This document shows positions 10,851 to 22,700 of a DNA stretch of 64,000 nt, one piece after another. The notes beneath the pieces were generated by a model, which did not search any database, was not told the origin of the DNA, and worked only from the letters and a program-made list of their open reading frames with translations. The stretch is taken from the NCBI GenBank assembly GCA_036852015.1, contig JAANDG010000305.1, forward strand, positions 106,481 through 170,480, read 5' to 3'. The DNA is from Pelodera strongyloides (Eukaryota; Nematoda; Chromadorea; Rhabditida; Rhabditidae). Positions within the stretch are counted from its first letter, which is position 1. Every line of letters starts with the position of its first letter. The translations under genes were made by a program, and so were the position numbers.

Positions 10851-11984
10851 ATTTACGGTACTTAACGTTTCGTAGTATTCCCTTCGCGCACACTATTCCT
10901 ACACGGTTTTCGTAAAACAAATCAGCCGAGACAGAAAATAGATCTAGCATCTAGCCTGGATGAAACCTCATTTGCATGCTAATATGTGTTCGTCTTTCTG
11001 CATATCTCCCTTTTTCTCACGATCTCTCTCTCTCTCTCTCTCTCCTTCACCCTATCTGTCTCTCTGGGCCATCCTCGTTCACTGCCATATCTCATCGCAG
11101 GTTCTTTTTATCCCTTTTCCGCCTATTTCTCCGTTTTATCCATGTTATTTCTTCTCCTAATTTATAAGATCTGGTTCAAGCTTTCTTAACCTTCAAATCT
11201 CGGTGACGTTTTATGTTCTATGTATTGGGAATAGATGGAAATACTGGTCTACACGTCCCAGCCGTACTCTAGTCTCTTTTTTAATTATTCAATACTATTC
11301 CGCTAATTATCCATGATAATTAGTTCCCTATTGATTGCCTAAATAACAGTCTATACGCTTTGTCCTGATGAGCGTACTGGTTGTGTGTATTTCTAAGGAA
11401 ACCCCCTTTTTCTACCGCGGATATGTTCCCTTTAAAATGAAATCTGTTACGATTCCGCATCGCCTGATATAAAATGTATTTTGTGTTTTTTTGATGTGCA
11501 CTTTTTGATTCGGTCTTGGAAAAAAATTGGAATTAACGTTAGAGGAGAACTTTATTCCCTTTAAATTTTTCAAAAAAGAGGGTCAAACATCAGAGGTTCT
11601 TCAATTTTACTTAAATTTCCGCGGTCAAGGATTTACACGAAGGCCGTTCCTTTTTGGAAGAAATTAGCTTTACTTTAGGAATTACATTTTGAGTTTACGA
11701 GCAAGAATCTTGACTCACCACTAATTTCTTGTGTGTTGTATGGTCGGTAATATACGAAGAACTAATTAAATGCGCTACGACAAAGGCAACGGTGTCCGTA
11801 TCAATTGAGTAACGTTTTTTTGGCTATAGCTATGCACGTCTTGAACTTGCACCCTATAACAATAAAACTCAAAGCAGCATAGTACTGCGTTGTCCTGTAC
11901 TATATGCTAATTTGTGAATCCTGCCGGGATTTTGAGCACATATGGAACACTGTAGTTGTCAAGGGTTCTCCGTATGCTTCAAAA

Positions 11985-12484
11985 CAACTTTCGATACTTT
12001 TTCAACAACTGTATATTTATATATGAAAATTTGTTCCATTCAGTGTCGGAAATGCACAAATATGCATACAATACAGAAAAAAACCCAGTTGTAGAGTGTC
12101 CAAAACCACGCGCAATCCCGCCTTAGCAATTTATACAATCGCCTACAGTCTGGCCTATTTACTGTCGCTACAAGCGGGTGCGAAATGACTTTTTTATGCC
12201 TCTATGTTAGGAAATAAGGAAGTATTGTAATTGAGAAATTTTCACATAGTTTCACATAATTTCAGGAGTTTCTTATCTTTTATTTCAACTCATGCGGCCA
12301 TTTTTTCTAAAGTACAGTATCCAGCGATAGAAAAGTCTGTAATTGAAACTTATTTTGAACTACATTACTACATATATATGTTGTATTGTGCAAATACAAA
12401 TACACTGAAAATCGCACATTCATTTGCATACACTACATTAAAACACAGGATACGTTTCAAAACCTGGTTGTTATACCGCTTTAA
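11985..12484. mobile_element. Degenerate TTAA-family MITE remnants
   Basis: Paired remnants around 11985-12118 (CAACTGTATATTTATATATG then CCAAAACCACGCGCAAT), and a right half ending TTATACCGCTTTAA at about 12484. The sequence between holds no recognisable gene. Confidence 0.4.
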
Positions 12485-13227
12485 TTTATTGATGCAGCTC
12501 ATTCCAGAATCGAGGTACACTACGACTAAGTAATTGTATAACCCGATTACCCAAATTCGCTAAGAAAAACATGTTTTTAACAAATTTCGATGATCATTTT
12601 TTTTCCCTCCGAGCACGTTAGATTTTTGTGCGCGTGAGAGCTGCACAGTAAAGCAGACTGCAGGCAGTATACTTTCAACGCGAGACTCCGCGCTATCGCC
12701 GCTCACAAAAAGGGCGTCCGCTACAGCGGGGCGGCGTACCCTTCTAGAGCTACATGTGCGCGAATGCCAGATGGCGCCGTTCCGCACCTGATGCGCGCCT
12801 CATCCGCAAGGTGCACCACATGTGCGCCAAATGGAATTGAAAACCTTTGCGCGCACCAACGCACCCTGAGCGGATGTGGATGTACTCTTTTAGTGCGCGA
12901 AGCTTCATCTGACTGAATTCAACCTTTTCACTGATTGTGAGGTATAATACGTTCGTTCCAAGACACTAGCTATCAGTGACTATCAAGTGTTCAAACTATA
13001 AAAGACAACTACGATCCCATATTATACCATATTAATGTCCTTCGATATATTTTCGTCCTTGCTCGCTCCCCTTTCCAGTTCGTTCTTTTGTCTTTTTCTG
13101 CTAAAAAAAAGAACACGCTTTTTCCAGTCTCTAAACTGACCCTTGAAGGTTAGTTGGCCGGTTTACACATGATGTTCGATGATAGCTTGGCTTTATTAGC
13201 ATAATATTTTTCTCAAAAATGAAGTAT

Positions 13228-13384
13228 TATAGCGGTTTCCAGGTATGCTTAAAAATCTACCGTATACTGAAACTACACCGAAATATTTTATAATTTTTCA
13301 CATTAAATATTCACGTTTGGTTCCAAAGTGCCGTAGATTTGGAAAAAATACACACGAGTTTTGGCATACTTGGAAACCACATTA
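13228..13384. mobile_element. MITE (GGGGTTTCCAAGTAT family)
   Basis: Left GCGGTTTCCAGGTATGC, right GGCATACTTGGAAACCAC, inner ACCGTATACTGAAACTAC / GTGCCGTAGAT pair; 157 bp. Confidence 0.7.
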
Positions 13385-13410
13385 GCAAACGTGTCTAAAA
13401 TTCCTTCATA

Positions 13411-13475
13411 GTGGTGGTCTAGTGGTTGGCAAAGTTTACTTGAAAATCTAATGACGCTGGTTCAATTCCACCCCA
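13411..13475 (+). pseudogene. tRNA-like remnant
   Basis: Plus strand: A-box TGGTCTAGTGGTTGG and B-box GGTTCAATTCC (13459-13469) at tRNA spacing, with a TTGAAAA loop resembling tRNA-Phe. The anticodon stem does not pair. Confidence 0.45.
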
Positions 13476-13805
13476 AAGCCTGGACTTCAACCTCTGCAAA
13501 CAATAGTAATAATCAATAACTCATGAACCCAATTTCCAAAAATCAATAATCTTCGTATACCGGTAATCCCACAGCTTCATTACCTCAGCGGTTACCTTCA
13601 CCCGAATTTCTTTATTCTAACACCTCGGTGGAAACTCGTTTTCTCTTCTCCCTGTCTATTGTCGCTCAAATGTCTTGCTTTCATGTCAAATTGGCTGGTG
13701 CCAAAACTACTGTTTTTCATTGCCCCGAGGCAAAAATACCTGTTTTTATTATACGCTCAAAAATCAACCAAGTGCTGCTGGCTTTCACTTTTTTATTATA
13801 AATTT

Positions 13806-13807
<2 letters not shown>

Positions 13808-13862
<55 letters not shown>
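13808..13862. repeat. 55-nt poly-T
   Basis: Uninterrupted T run, following the tRNA-like remnant at 13411 and preceding that at 14082. The length may be uncertain in assembly. Confidence 0.95.
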
Positions 13863-14081
13863 CCATTGAAAACAGCAAAAAGTTCGTTTATTTGTTTGTT
13901 TGTTTGCGCGTTACGGATGGAACAAACCCTTCGCCCTTGTCCCTAATGACTTAGCTGCGAGGTAGTTTTATGCTCAGTCATTGTCAATTGTTATCCATCA
14001 TATCTCAAGAAACTTAAATACAATTTATCTTTCCCAGAGTTACCAGCTGCAATTTTTCTTTGGTTGAGTGTGACCGCCGAG

Positions 14082-14150
14082 GATGGGAATCGAACCTGTG
14101 ACCGTTGCAATTTGCATGTGCAGCTCACTAATACACTACCAGGCAGTCAC
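14082..14150 (-). pseudogene. tRNA-like remnant
   Basis: Minus strand: A-box-like TGGTAGTGTATTAGTGAGC and perfect B-box GGTTCGATTCC (14086-14096). No convincing anticodon arm. Confidence 0.45.
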
Positions 14151-15134
14151 CATTGCTATTACTCTGACAAATTTCAAGTTTCCATACGACCGTTTTTCTA
14201 AAAAAATCCATGTTTTCAGCACTTTGTGGTGGATGCTTTACTTGAATTTTCCATCTTTCCTGTCATTATGACACGTTTTCCTGTCTTTCTGGAAACCATA
14301 CTCATATAATAGTTTCTCGATCTACATAACTCTCTATTTTCCAACCTAAATGACCTTTAGTGAAGCACGGAAGCTTCGACCATGAATAAAAAAAACCTTC
14401 TCGGTTTCGCACTAACAGGTTTTGCTTTGTGACCATGTAGAACTTGCTGTTCCCCCGTTCTTTAGTAGCCGGTATTGGAACTGAACTCTCGATGAACTGG
14501 CGAGAGAGGTCATCTTCCCACTTGCCCACCTTGGGTCTTGTCTTGGGTGCAGTGATCTACTTGTTGCGATCATGCATTGTCCACATCCACATGACTTCGA
14601 GACACTGTAGCTATACTATAATTTCGTTTATTTTTATATTCTTGTTTATTTTAATAATATATGATTAAAGAGGCGAATACATGTAACTGGTCTGTAATCT
14701 CAGAGCCATTGTTTATTGACTGAGAAATCTTCTTTTAGATACCGTAGACCGTAGAACTGTAACATCTTGAACCGTGAGCATGCCACACTTTTCTATAGCT
14801 AAACATTTTCCAAATTATTCCTGCATCCTTGCAGTGTATAATTTATTGCAGTTCGTCAAATTACAGAGGTTCATTTTCCTATATTTCTTTCGAAAATATT
14901 TGTCTTTCCAAAACTTTCGCCGTGTGTTTTACCGTGCAAAAAGTGTGGCGCTGGCTTAATTTCTCTGGTAACGCCCATTTTAAAGTAACTGGAACACGAA
15001 AAATGTATGTTCTAACTAGTATACTATGATAAGATTACTTCTTTGGGAAACCCAATATGGTACTGAATATTTCTGATCTTGTAAGTTTATATACCCAGCC
15101 AGCCCAGCCAGAGTAAGGTTTCAGAAAATAACCA

Positions 15135-15151
15135 CCCCCCCCCCCCCCCCC
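15135..15151. repeat. 17-nt poly-C
   Basis: Uninterrupted C run in gene-poor sequence. Confidence 0.9.
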
Positions 15152-15465
15152 TTAGTCAAACATTACCTCAACCTCAAACTTGGGCAAGTCAAGCAGTCGT
15201 TGCGAGTGTTTTGATCACCTTAGTCTTATTGTTGCTTTCTCTTATTAGAAAAAGAACATTACATCACATTTGAAGTATTTATGCCTTTCCGTTCTGTGCG
15301 CGCGTCTTTCCCTTGTCGTACACGCTTGTGTAAACTGGGAAAAAATGTCCACAAGATAACACAAATTGTGTGCCTGCCAATTTGTGCCAGAAGTGTGCCA
15401 AATCAGTGCGATCCTTGTTCAAGAATGGTTTGAAAGGCAGCTTCTCATTGCTTTTCTTTTCCATC

Positions 15466-15529
15466 TTTCTCTCTCTTCTCTCTCTCTCTCTCTTCTCTCT
15501 CTCTCTTCTCTCTCTCTCTCTCTCTCTCA
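15466..15529. repeat. CT microsatellite
   Basis: TC/TTC-rich tract. The charged RER-type minus-strand frame over it is compositional. Confidence 0.95.
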
Positions 15530-16739
15530 ATGTAACTACTTGAAACAAAATGAGTAATTCATTCTGAAGTGAATCTTTTAGCAGTACATTTGCTATACTA
15601 GTTTTCTTATGATGTAATGTTATTTCTATTTGTTCCATTTGCACTTTTAACACAGGTGTTTCAAAAACTAAAGTAGGCTTCAACCCTTCAACAGCTATTT
15701 TCAAGTATTTTGGGGTATTATTCTGGTTCTCTTATGGTACATAAAAGCCAGTATAAAACAAGCGAATAAAATTATTTGGTAGTTTTCTGTTTGGGCGCGG
15801 CATCGCTTCCCCTGCGTTTGTAATATAGTCGTCTCTTCGTTATCGTACCTATACTTCTCCACTTTCTTACGGTAGCTCGAGCTCGCGCATCTACTTTTCT
15901 ATACTTCTATACTTACTGTAGCTAAAAGGAACTACAAAGCTTTCCTCGCGCTTATTTAATAAACTCAAGTTGTCATTTTCCATAAACATAACAATGATGC
16001 ATGGTTTATGTCAACCGTGTAAATAAATATTCACATATAAATTTAATAGTTCAATAAAATAAAATATTTCCCAAAACGTTCAAGAATAATTTAATGTATA
16101 TGTATTTAACAGTAATCAATCACGCGAAACTCGGAAAACGCTTTTTCTGCCAAAAAATACGTCAGCGCAACATCAATTTGAAACTTTTCATTATCTTATA
16201 TCTTATTTGACCAATTCCTCTCATTAGTGTGGATTTTCCGGAGAAATCGGAAAAATATATATGAAAAAGAAAGAAACAAAAGGAAACCAAGAAACTGTGA
16301 CGTCAGCAAACCGTTCGTTAAGCAGTATTAGACGAGTTTTATAAGAAGTAATTGTTTTCGGAGAACGCTTTTTCCACTAGTGATCAGCGTTCGATAAAAA
16401 ATTATCAGTTTGGTGATTTGCTATGCAACACGCACGTCGTCTTACTTTGGCAACTGATTTTTAAACATTTGTTGTTTGCTTACTTTTTTACTAATTGTGA
16501 GTTTTCATTGTTTGTATCGTAGCGATATGCACTACAAGGTGTAAAGCGTTTATTCCCCGTGTTTTTCAAATGTAAGTTAGGCAACTGCACTCCGATGTAT
16601 TGTGTTTAAATTTCTGTGACAGAGGAGCACAGAACATCACAAATATTATCTACCATTTCAGTTCCAACGCCACGAACACCTATTTCCTGTATGTCAATAT
16701 AAGACTATTATTACTCTTTCATTCTCTTGATTTTGTCCA

Positions 16740-19700
16740 ATGGACAAACATTCACCGGTACGGAAGTGCTCTGATGACACGTTTTTTGTGAAGGGTAAGT
16801 TCTCTGGGGATTATGCCATATCCGTACATTCGCTCTGACGGCGCTGAGATAGAGAAAAGCAGTAGAAGAATTATATATTGTTTTGACTTTTTATCTGTGT
16901 GCTACGGCAATATTTTAAATAATGTTGCTCATTATGCCTCAGGTTTACTTTCTGAACCACATTGAATCACGACAATTTAGGCATTCAATTCTCGTTTGAG
17001 AAAATCGGCGACGCCCTCTGCGCAGCACCATGGACGTTCATGTGTGTAAGTATTCGTTTCTCTTGCTTCTTACAAATTTGCATGAGAACTGGTTTGTGAA
17101 GCTGGGGCATTATTGGGCCATCATGTGCTGGTAATGAAGAAGTCATATAGAAGAAGTGTACCCTAGGCCACCCACGATGGGTATTCTAGACCACCCACGA
17201 AGATTTGATCGGAATAATGCGTAATATGTATTTAGCTGTCAACAATTGCCACCATTTTCTTCTCATTGGTAATACCATTTACGGAAATGGAGAACAATAT
17301 CAGTGACTTTACCCCGTACGGAGCGAGAAGTAGACAGGAACTCAAGGTACCTGCTATTTTTACTTCTATCTTTTATTTTGGAAATCTACCAGCCTCAAGA
17401 AACTAATTCTGAGAGTCTAATAAACATTACTTTTCAAATCATGTTTGGTTAACAAAAAACGCATAAATTTGATGAGATCGCTCGATGAAAACATATTATG
17501 ATGTAGTTAATCTTACAGGATGAATTGTAAATTGTAGAGCTTTGTGAGTTTATTACTTCACCAGACGGCTATCGCCGCCTGAGGCGACTTTCAAAGTCTA
17601 AAATGCAGGAACATCAGTGAGCACACTTATGTGAAACGTTTGAAACGTATCTTGAAAAATCATTAAATACAATTCGAATTTAGCTTGCTCAAGACCGGGC
17701 TCCAGCTTTCTTTTTATAGCCTTTACTCAGGTGACTCTAGGCCCGAAGGCGTGCCCTTTTCTGTGGAACAGGGCTGGCCCGTTACCGGCCTTAGAGGGTG
17801 CCCTGGGTACGCCCTGAGGCTTTTGGGAGAGGGCCACAAACGGGCCGTTTTGAAACAGGCAGAAAAAGAAAATACACCGTTTTAGCTAACCAACCACGAA
17901 CTTACACACGGAAACACAACATACATAAGTACCTAGAACTTCGCAAGACAAATGCACCGGACACGAATCGAACTTGCGACATTAGCTAAGCACGTACTCC
18001 AAACTAGCGCCTTAGACAACTCGGCCATACCGCGTATGGTCGTCTCTGCTGGTTGCGAAATATTACGGCAGCTGCTTCACAAAAATTTAAATCCCAACTT
18101 TCGCGCGCTTTACAAAATGCAAGGCTACGGCAAAGTGCCATGTAAAGGGCACGCCCCAGGTTCGGACCGACATTTTCCCCGTTTGTGGCCTTATCCCGGT
18201 CTTCTACAATTGAAGGGCACGCCCTAGGGCATATTTGCTTAAATGCATGCCTGCGGGCCTAGTGTCACCTATGTAGATATTCAAATTTTGTCGTTGCGTT
18301 CACACGCGGCTTCAAACAAAAAAGTAAACTCTTCTCCTTTATATAATAAGATTTAGGTTTACGAACACTTCTTCTCTGACCGAGGCGAACCGAAAGTGGT
18401 TTATGCCTTTATAACGCCCAAGAATGGCACCAATCTACTTACTGTTGAATGTCTCAATGATACAATTAAGGTCTGTCATTGTTACAAAAAATGATTCTAA
18501 ATAACATACCATATGACCTGCGGGTCATCAACAGCAAGCGCGTCGTTTCCTTTATGTATTCAAAGGCCTTAGGCTTTCTTCCCACGACCTCGCCAGAACA
18601 ATTGACAAACCTTTGAGCCACATTTATATTTTATTCAGGTTCTGGATTCGATAAGCACCGATTTTTACCTAGAAACCCCTGATGGACCCAGGAATTTTCA
18701 ACAATTTTGCAAGGGATTTTGCACGTTCAATGAGCCCGTTCGAGCGTTTGGAGTATGATTTTTGCCTTTTGGATTGGCATTTTAATCGCAAGTATGATCA
18801 AGCATCCCAGTTCCGGCTAGTCATACAACAACAGTGGAAATACATATCCTTCGTCTATTTATAGTTCTAATTTCTATTTACATTTTTCCTGAACTTCAGA
18901 TAATTAAACGTACTAGATCCTGGTTGACATTACTACTAACTACTAGTACGAAGTTTATTTTGTAGCACCTACAAGCTCCATTGGTGTGAAGTTACTCAGG
19001 GCATATCCCTTTAAAAACATTTACTTCAATTTCTTACAGAAAGGCCTCACATTATTCGACGGTATCGAAGGATCTGATCATATAGACCTAGGATACCCCG
19101 TGACCACCGTTTTGGGTAGAAAGCTCTACATGGACCCGAATTTCTTTGGTGTCAAGGTAAGACTGCCCTTTATTGTGTGCTTTTGTGGGTTTAAAGTGTT
19201 ATGGAACGCTTCGCTATGCATTCATCGACTGAAGTTTTAACAACGCCCCGGTCATTCTGCTTTAACGGAACATTTATCTAGTCCTTGCAACGCAGTTGAC
19301 AAAAGTTTTTTGTTTCTATCACTACCACTAAACTCGACTTTAGCTAGCAGCCTCCCGTCTCCCTTTTCACAGTTTTTTTATTTATTTTAATAGTGAACTG
19401 CTTCTTTGCTAGCATAATACAACCTTGAAACTAGGGTAACACTGCCAAGTAATGTTTTAGGTCGCAATATTGGATGAAAAAGGCGTTCAACAAATTGTGG
19501 ACGTGGCAGACAGTGCGGATATCATAAACAAAAGAGTGAGTGGATTTTTTTTTTCATTTTTTTGTGAATTTCTTAATTATATTTTTAAAAGCACAGTGCG
19601 AATTGCAAGTGCAACAATGAAATTTAATTATTTCAAAATATTTGTATTTCCTTGATTCTACCGTTTGCGGTTTGCTCAGGTTCAGTAAAAAAATCCAACT

Positions 19701-22700
19701 TTCAGGACCAACTGCCTAACAATATACGCGAGCTCAATCTCATAATCCTTCATTTTAGAGGCGAAATGGGAAGTGAGGTGCGCTTGTTTTTGTCTCATAT
19801 GGTAAAAGCACAGGCCTAAGCCTAAGCCTAAGCCTAACAATAAGTTGGAACATCACGACAGCATAACACTTGATGATGAGTTGCGCATTTTGTCTGCTCT
19901 CGCTCTCATCGCGCACCATTCGGACTTTGTATGTGCATGGTACCCGGTCATGCGCCTGTCTTGAAAAAACATCCGTCTTTGCACAGAAGTAATAAGGTTT
20001 CCGCCCTTCTAGATTTTAAATGTTTAAAAAAAACATATTTACCCATTAAGATTGACCGGGATTCGCTGAAAACATACGAAATGGGTATTGTCAATCATTT
20101 TGGCAAAGTGTTTCGATCGGATGTAATTGACGTCCATATTCTCACGGATCATTATATCACGTCGGAGATTGTCCGCGCCGGTGAGGATAATTAGCTAATT
20201 ACCCTAATTAATTTAAATTCCTAAACAATTAAGTCGGCCGCTCCTTGTGTTTTTTGCCGCCACCAGATTCACAAAAATCGATATGTAGAGCAACAAAGTT
20301 TGTATATTAGTTTGGTTGTGTGACGCGCGTTACGCTCGAAAAGCTAAAGACACTCTGTATATATCCTGAGCGGGAAATAACTTGAGCTCGTAACCCTGTA
20401 TTGATGGATATTGATTCGTCATGGAAAGGAGTATTTCTCTAGTATCTCTCGTCATTCTACCCTTACAGGACTATCTCTCCTACCTTTCTTGGTCGTCGGA
20501 TTCTCCATCATGACCATATTCTCTACTGTGACTTTTGCCCTCTCATCGAGTGCAGTCGGACAGTGGAATATTTACAAGGTATTGTTGCATCCATTATGTC
20601 TGTGAGCCACAGACTCCAGACTATAGGACATAGCCTTAGGCTTAGGCTTAGGCTTACCATATAATGTATACAAAAATTGGAAAGTTATTGATTTCCCCCT
20701 CGGTGACAAATCGATCAAAGCGGTATAGCAGCCGTGCTTGAAACGTGTTTGCTGGTCTCCTAATGTACAAATTATACTTCACTCTGTCCTCGGCGACGTC
20801 GCTTTATCTTCGTCAGGTTTTCGCGGAAGGATGCTCAGTGGACTTGCGAGCACCTGGCGAGAGTCTGGCGAAGACTGGGTGACGTGGGCGGTCAGATGTT
20901 TTTCTTTGCCGCGCATCAACGAGTTTTCTGTTGTAATCCCCACTTCAGATAGTACTGGCCTTCATGGCCTGCAGCACTCCGTTTATGGCATGCGGAACTT
21001 CGATGGGCATGATGTTTTTGTGTGGATTTAGGTAAGCTCTAATTGATTCAAAAACAAGCAAAAAAAACTGCATATCGATCGATAGCACTGATGAAACTGG
21101 CGAGTACATGGCTCAAAAAAGACGCGTCAAGACTGACGACGACTTCGCCCTATATCCTACGTGTTTACGAAAATGTTAACCCGCGTGAATAGGATGTGCG
21201 AGGCGCGCGCCATAGATCGACTTTGCATTCGCCAGTTACTAGCGTGTGCATGTTTGTATTTTAATATTAACGTTCTGTGGTTTAGATTTGGTTCAATTCT
21301 CTGCGTGACCCCATTCCTTGTATTGGCCATTGGCGTAGACGATGCGTACTTGATGTCGAATGCTTGGCTCAGGATATGCTCGGAGAAAAGGTTTGCCCGA
21401 CTATTATAATGCGAAACTTCGCATCAGTACCGAACCAAATTAGGGCCGCGTGCCGCACTCAGTAGGGTAGGGTTCGTATCCGGGACGGGCACCACCAAAT
21501 CGCACCGTATAGGTGCCAGGCTGGCGCGTACTTAAATGCCGCTCTCCTTTCCTTGCCAATAGGTGCGGCACCAATGCAGAGTTTCCCTAGCATAATGAAA
21601 ATTTATTGAAATTAAGGGTTAAATCGCACTTGTCAACCTTTTATATCACATGTTAGGGCCGCAGTACTACATGAAAGCTGGCGTGCAAGCGGCGCTAGGT
21701 TGGCCCGCAGATTGCGAGCCGGTCGCTGTTCCGCGTCCGTTCTACGCGGCACCATACGGTCACGCAGTTTTTGTATGGGTGTCTGTTTGCACATAAACAT
21801 GCAAATGTAGGTAATCAAAACTCTTTCTAATGTAAGCATCACATTATGTTTTTTGTATATTCTGTTTTTTTTTTTTAGAAAAATGAACCCAAACAAATCA
21901 AATCCAAGTCTGGATTTACGAATAAGGATAAAGGCCATGTTGGTAGGCTTATTTTGATCCTTTTTTTACCATATTTACTCTAGCAAAAATCTGGGCCGAA
22001 CCGGGAATTGAACCCGGGACCTCTCGCACCCGAAGCGAGAATCATACCCCTAGACCATCCGGCCACGTTGTTTGCAGGTCGAAACAGGCCCATCAGTCTC
22101 GATCACAACGCTCACAAACTTCATTGCTTTTGGAATAGGAGCGCTGACACCTACACCTGAGATACAATTATTTTCTATTGGAAATGCTTTGGCGGTTGTT
22201 ATCGACTTTATTTATCAGGTAATTGGAAAAAAATGGACCTCGCTTTCTTTTGCGTAGAATGTCACTTTAAACTGGGTTCCTTTTTGTGTCGGAAATTCCC
22301 AGAAGAGCAAATAAATTATAAATTTGCATATAATAGTTACAAAAGTAGTTGTCCAGCATTAAAACCACGTGTCAAACAGCTTTAAAAAAAGGGCGAGCTG
22401 GATGAAGTTTTGTGCCTAATTGTGAGAGATTTACAATATCAGCTTTCCTTCAGCTAACCGTCTACGCAGCACTAATGGTTGTGATCGGCGAGAAGGAAAT
22501 TGCTGCAGAGAACGAGACGGCGAAAGAGATCATCGCTGACAAAGAGAACATGGCGGACGTGGAGAGGACAAAGAGTAGAGGGAAGAAAGGAACAAAGAAA
22601 AACGCACGCTTGAGAGTAGTGAAGAGGTGAGAAGAGACGCTGGTGAAGTACTAATCGCGCGTTACAACAAATCAAACCGGACGTTATACCGCTTTAAAAT

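Larger units (their letters stand above)
8857..16739. other. Gene-poor interval between tmbi-4 and the PTR gene
   Basis: Contains MITE remnants, two tRNA-like remnants, CT, T and C tracts, and a GC-rich patch (12640-12890) that looks like dispersed repeat. I found no exon with family resemblance. The last few hundred bases presumably include the PTR promoter; no motif stood out. Confidence 0.6.

Noticed and set aside
13659..13946. Open frames with a long Phe run
   Set aside because: Generated by the 55-nt poly-T tract.
15279..15704. 141-codon minus-strand frame with RERERREREKRE
   Set aside because: Its centre is the CT microsatellite and the flanks show no motif; no splice or start support.
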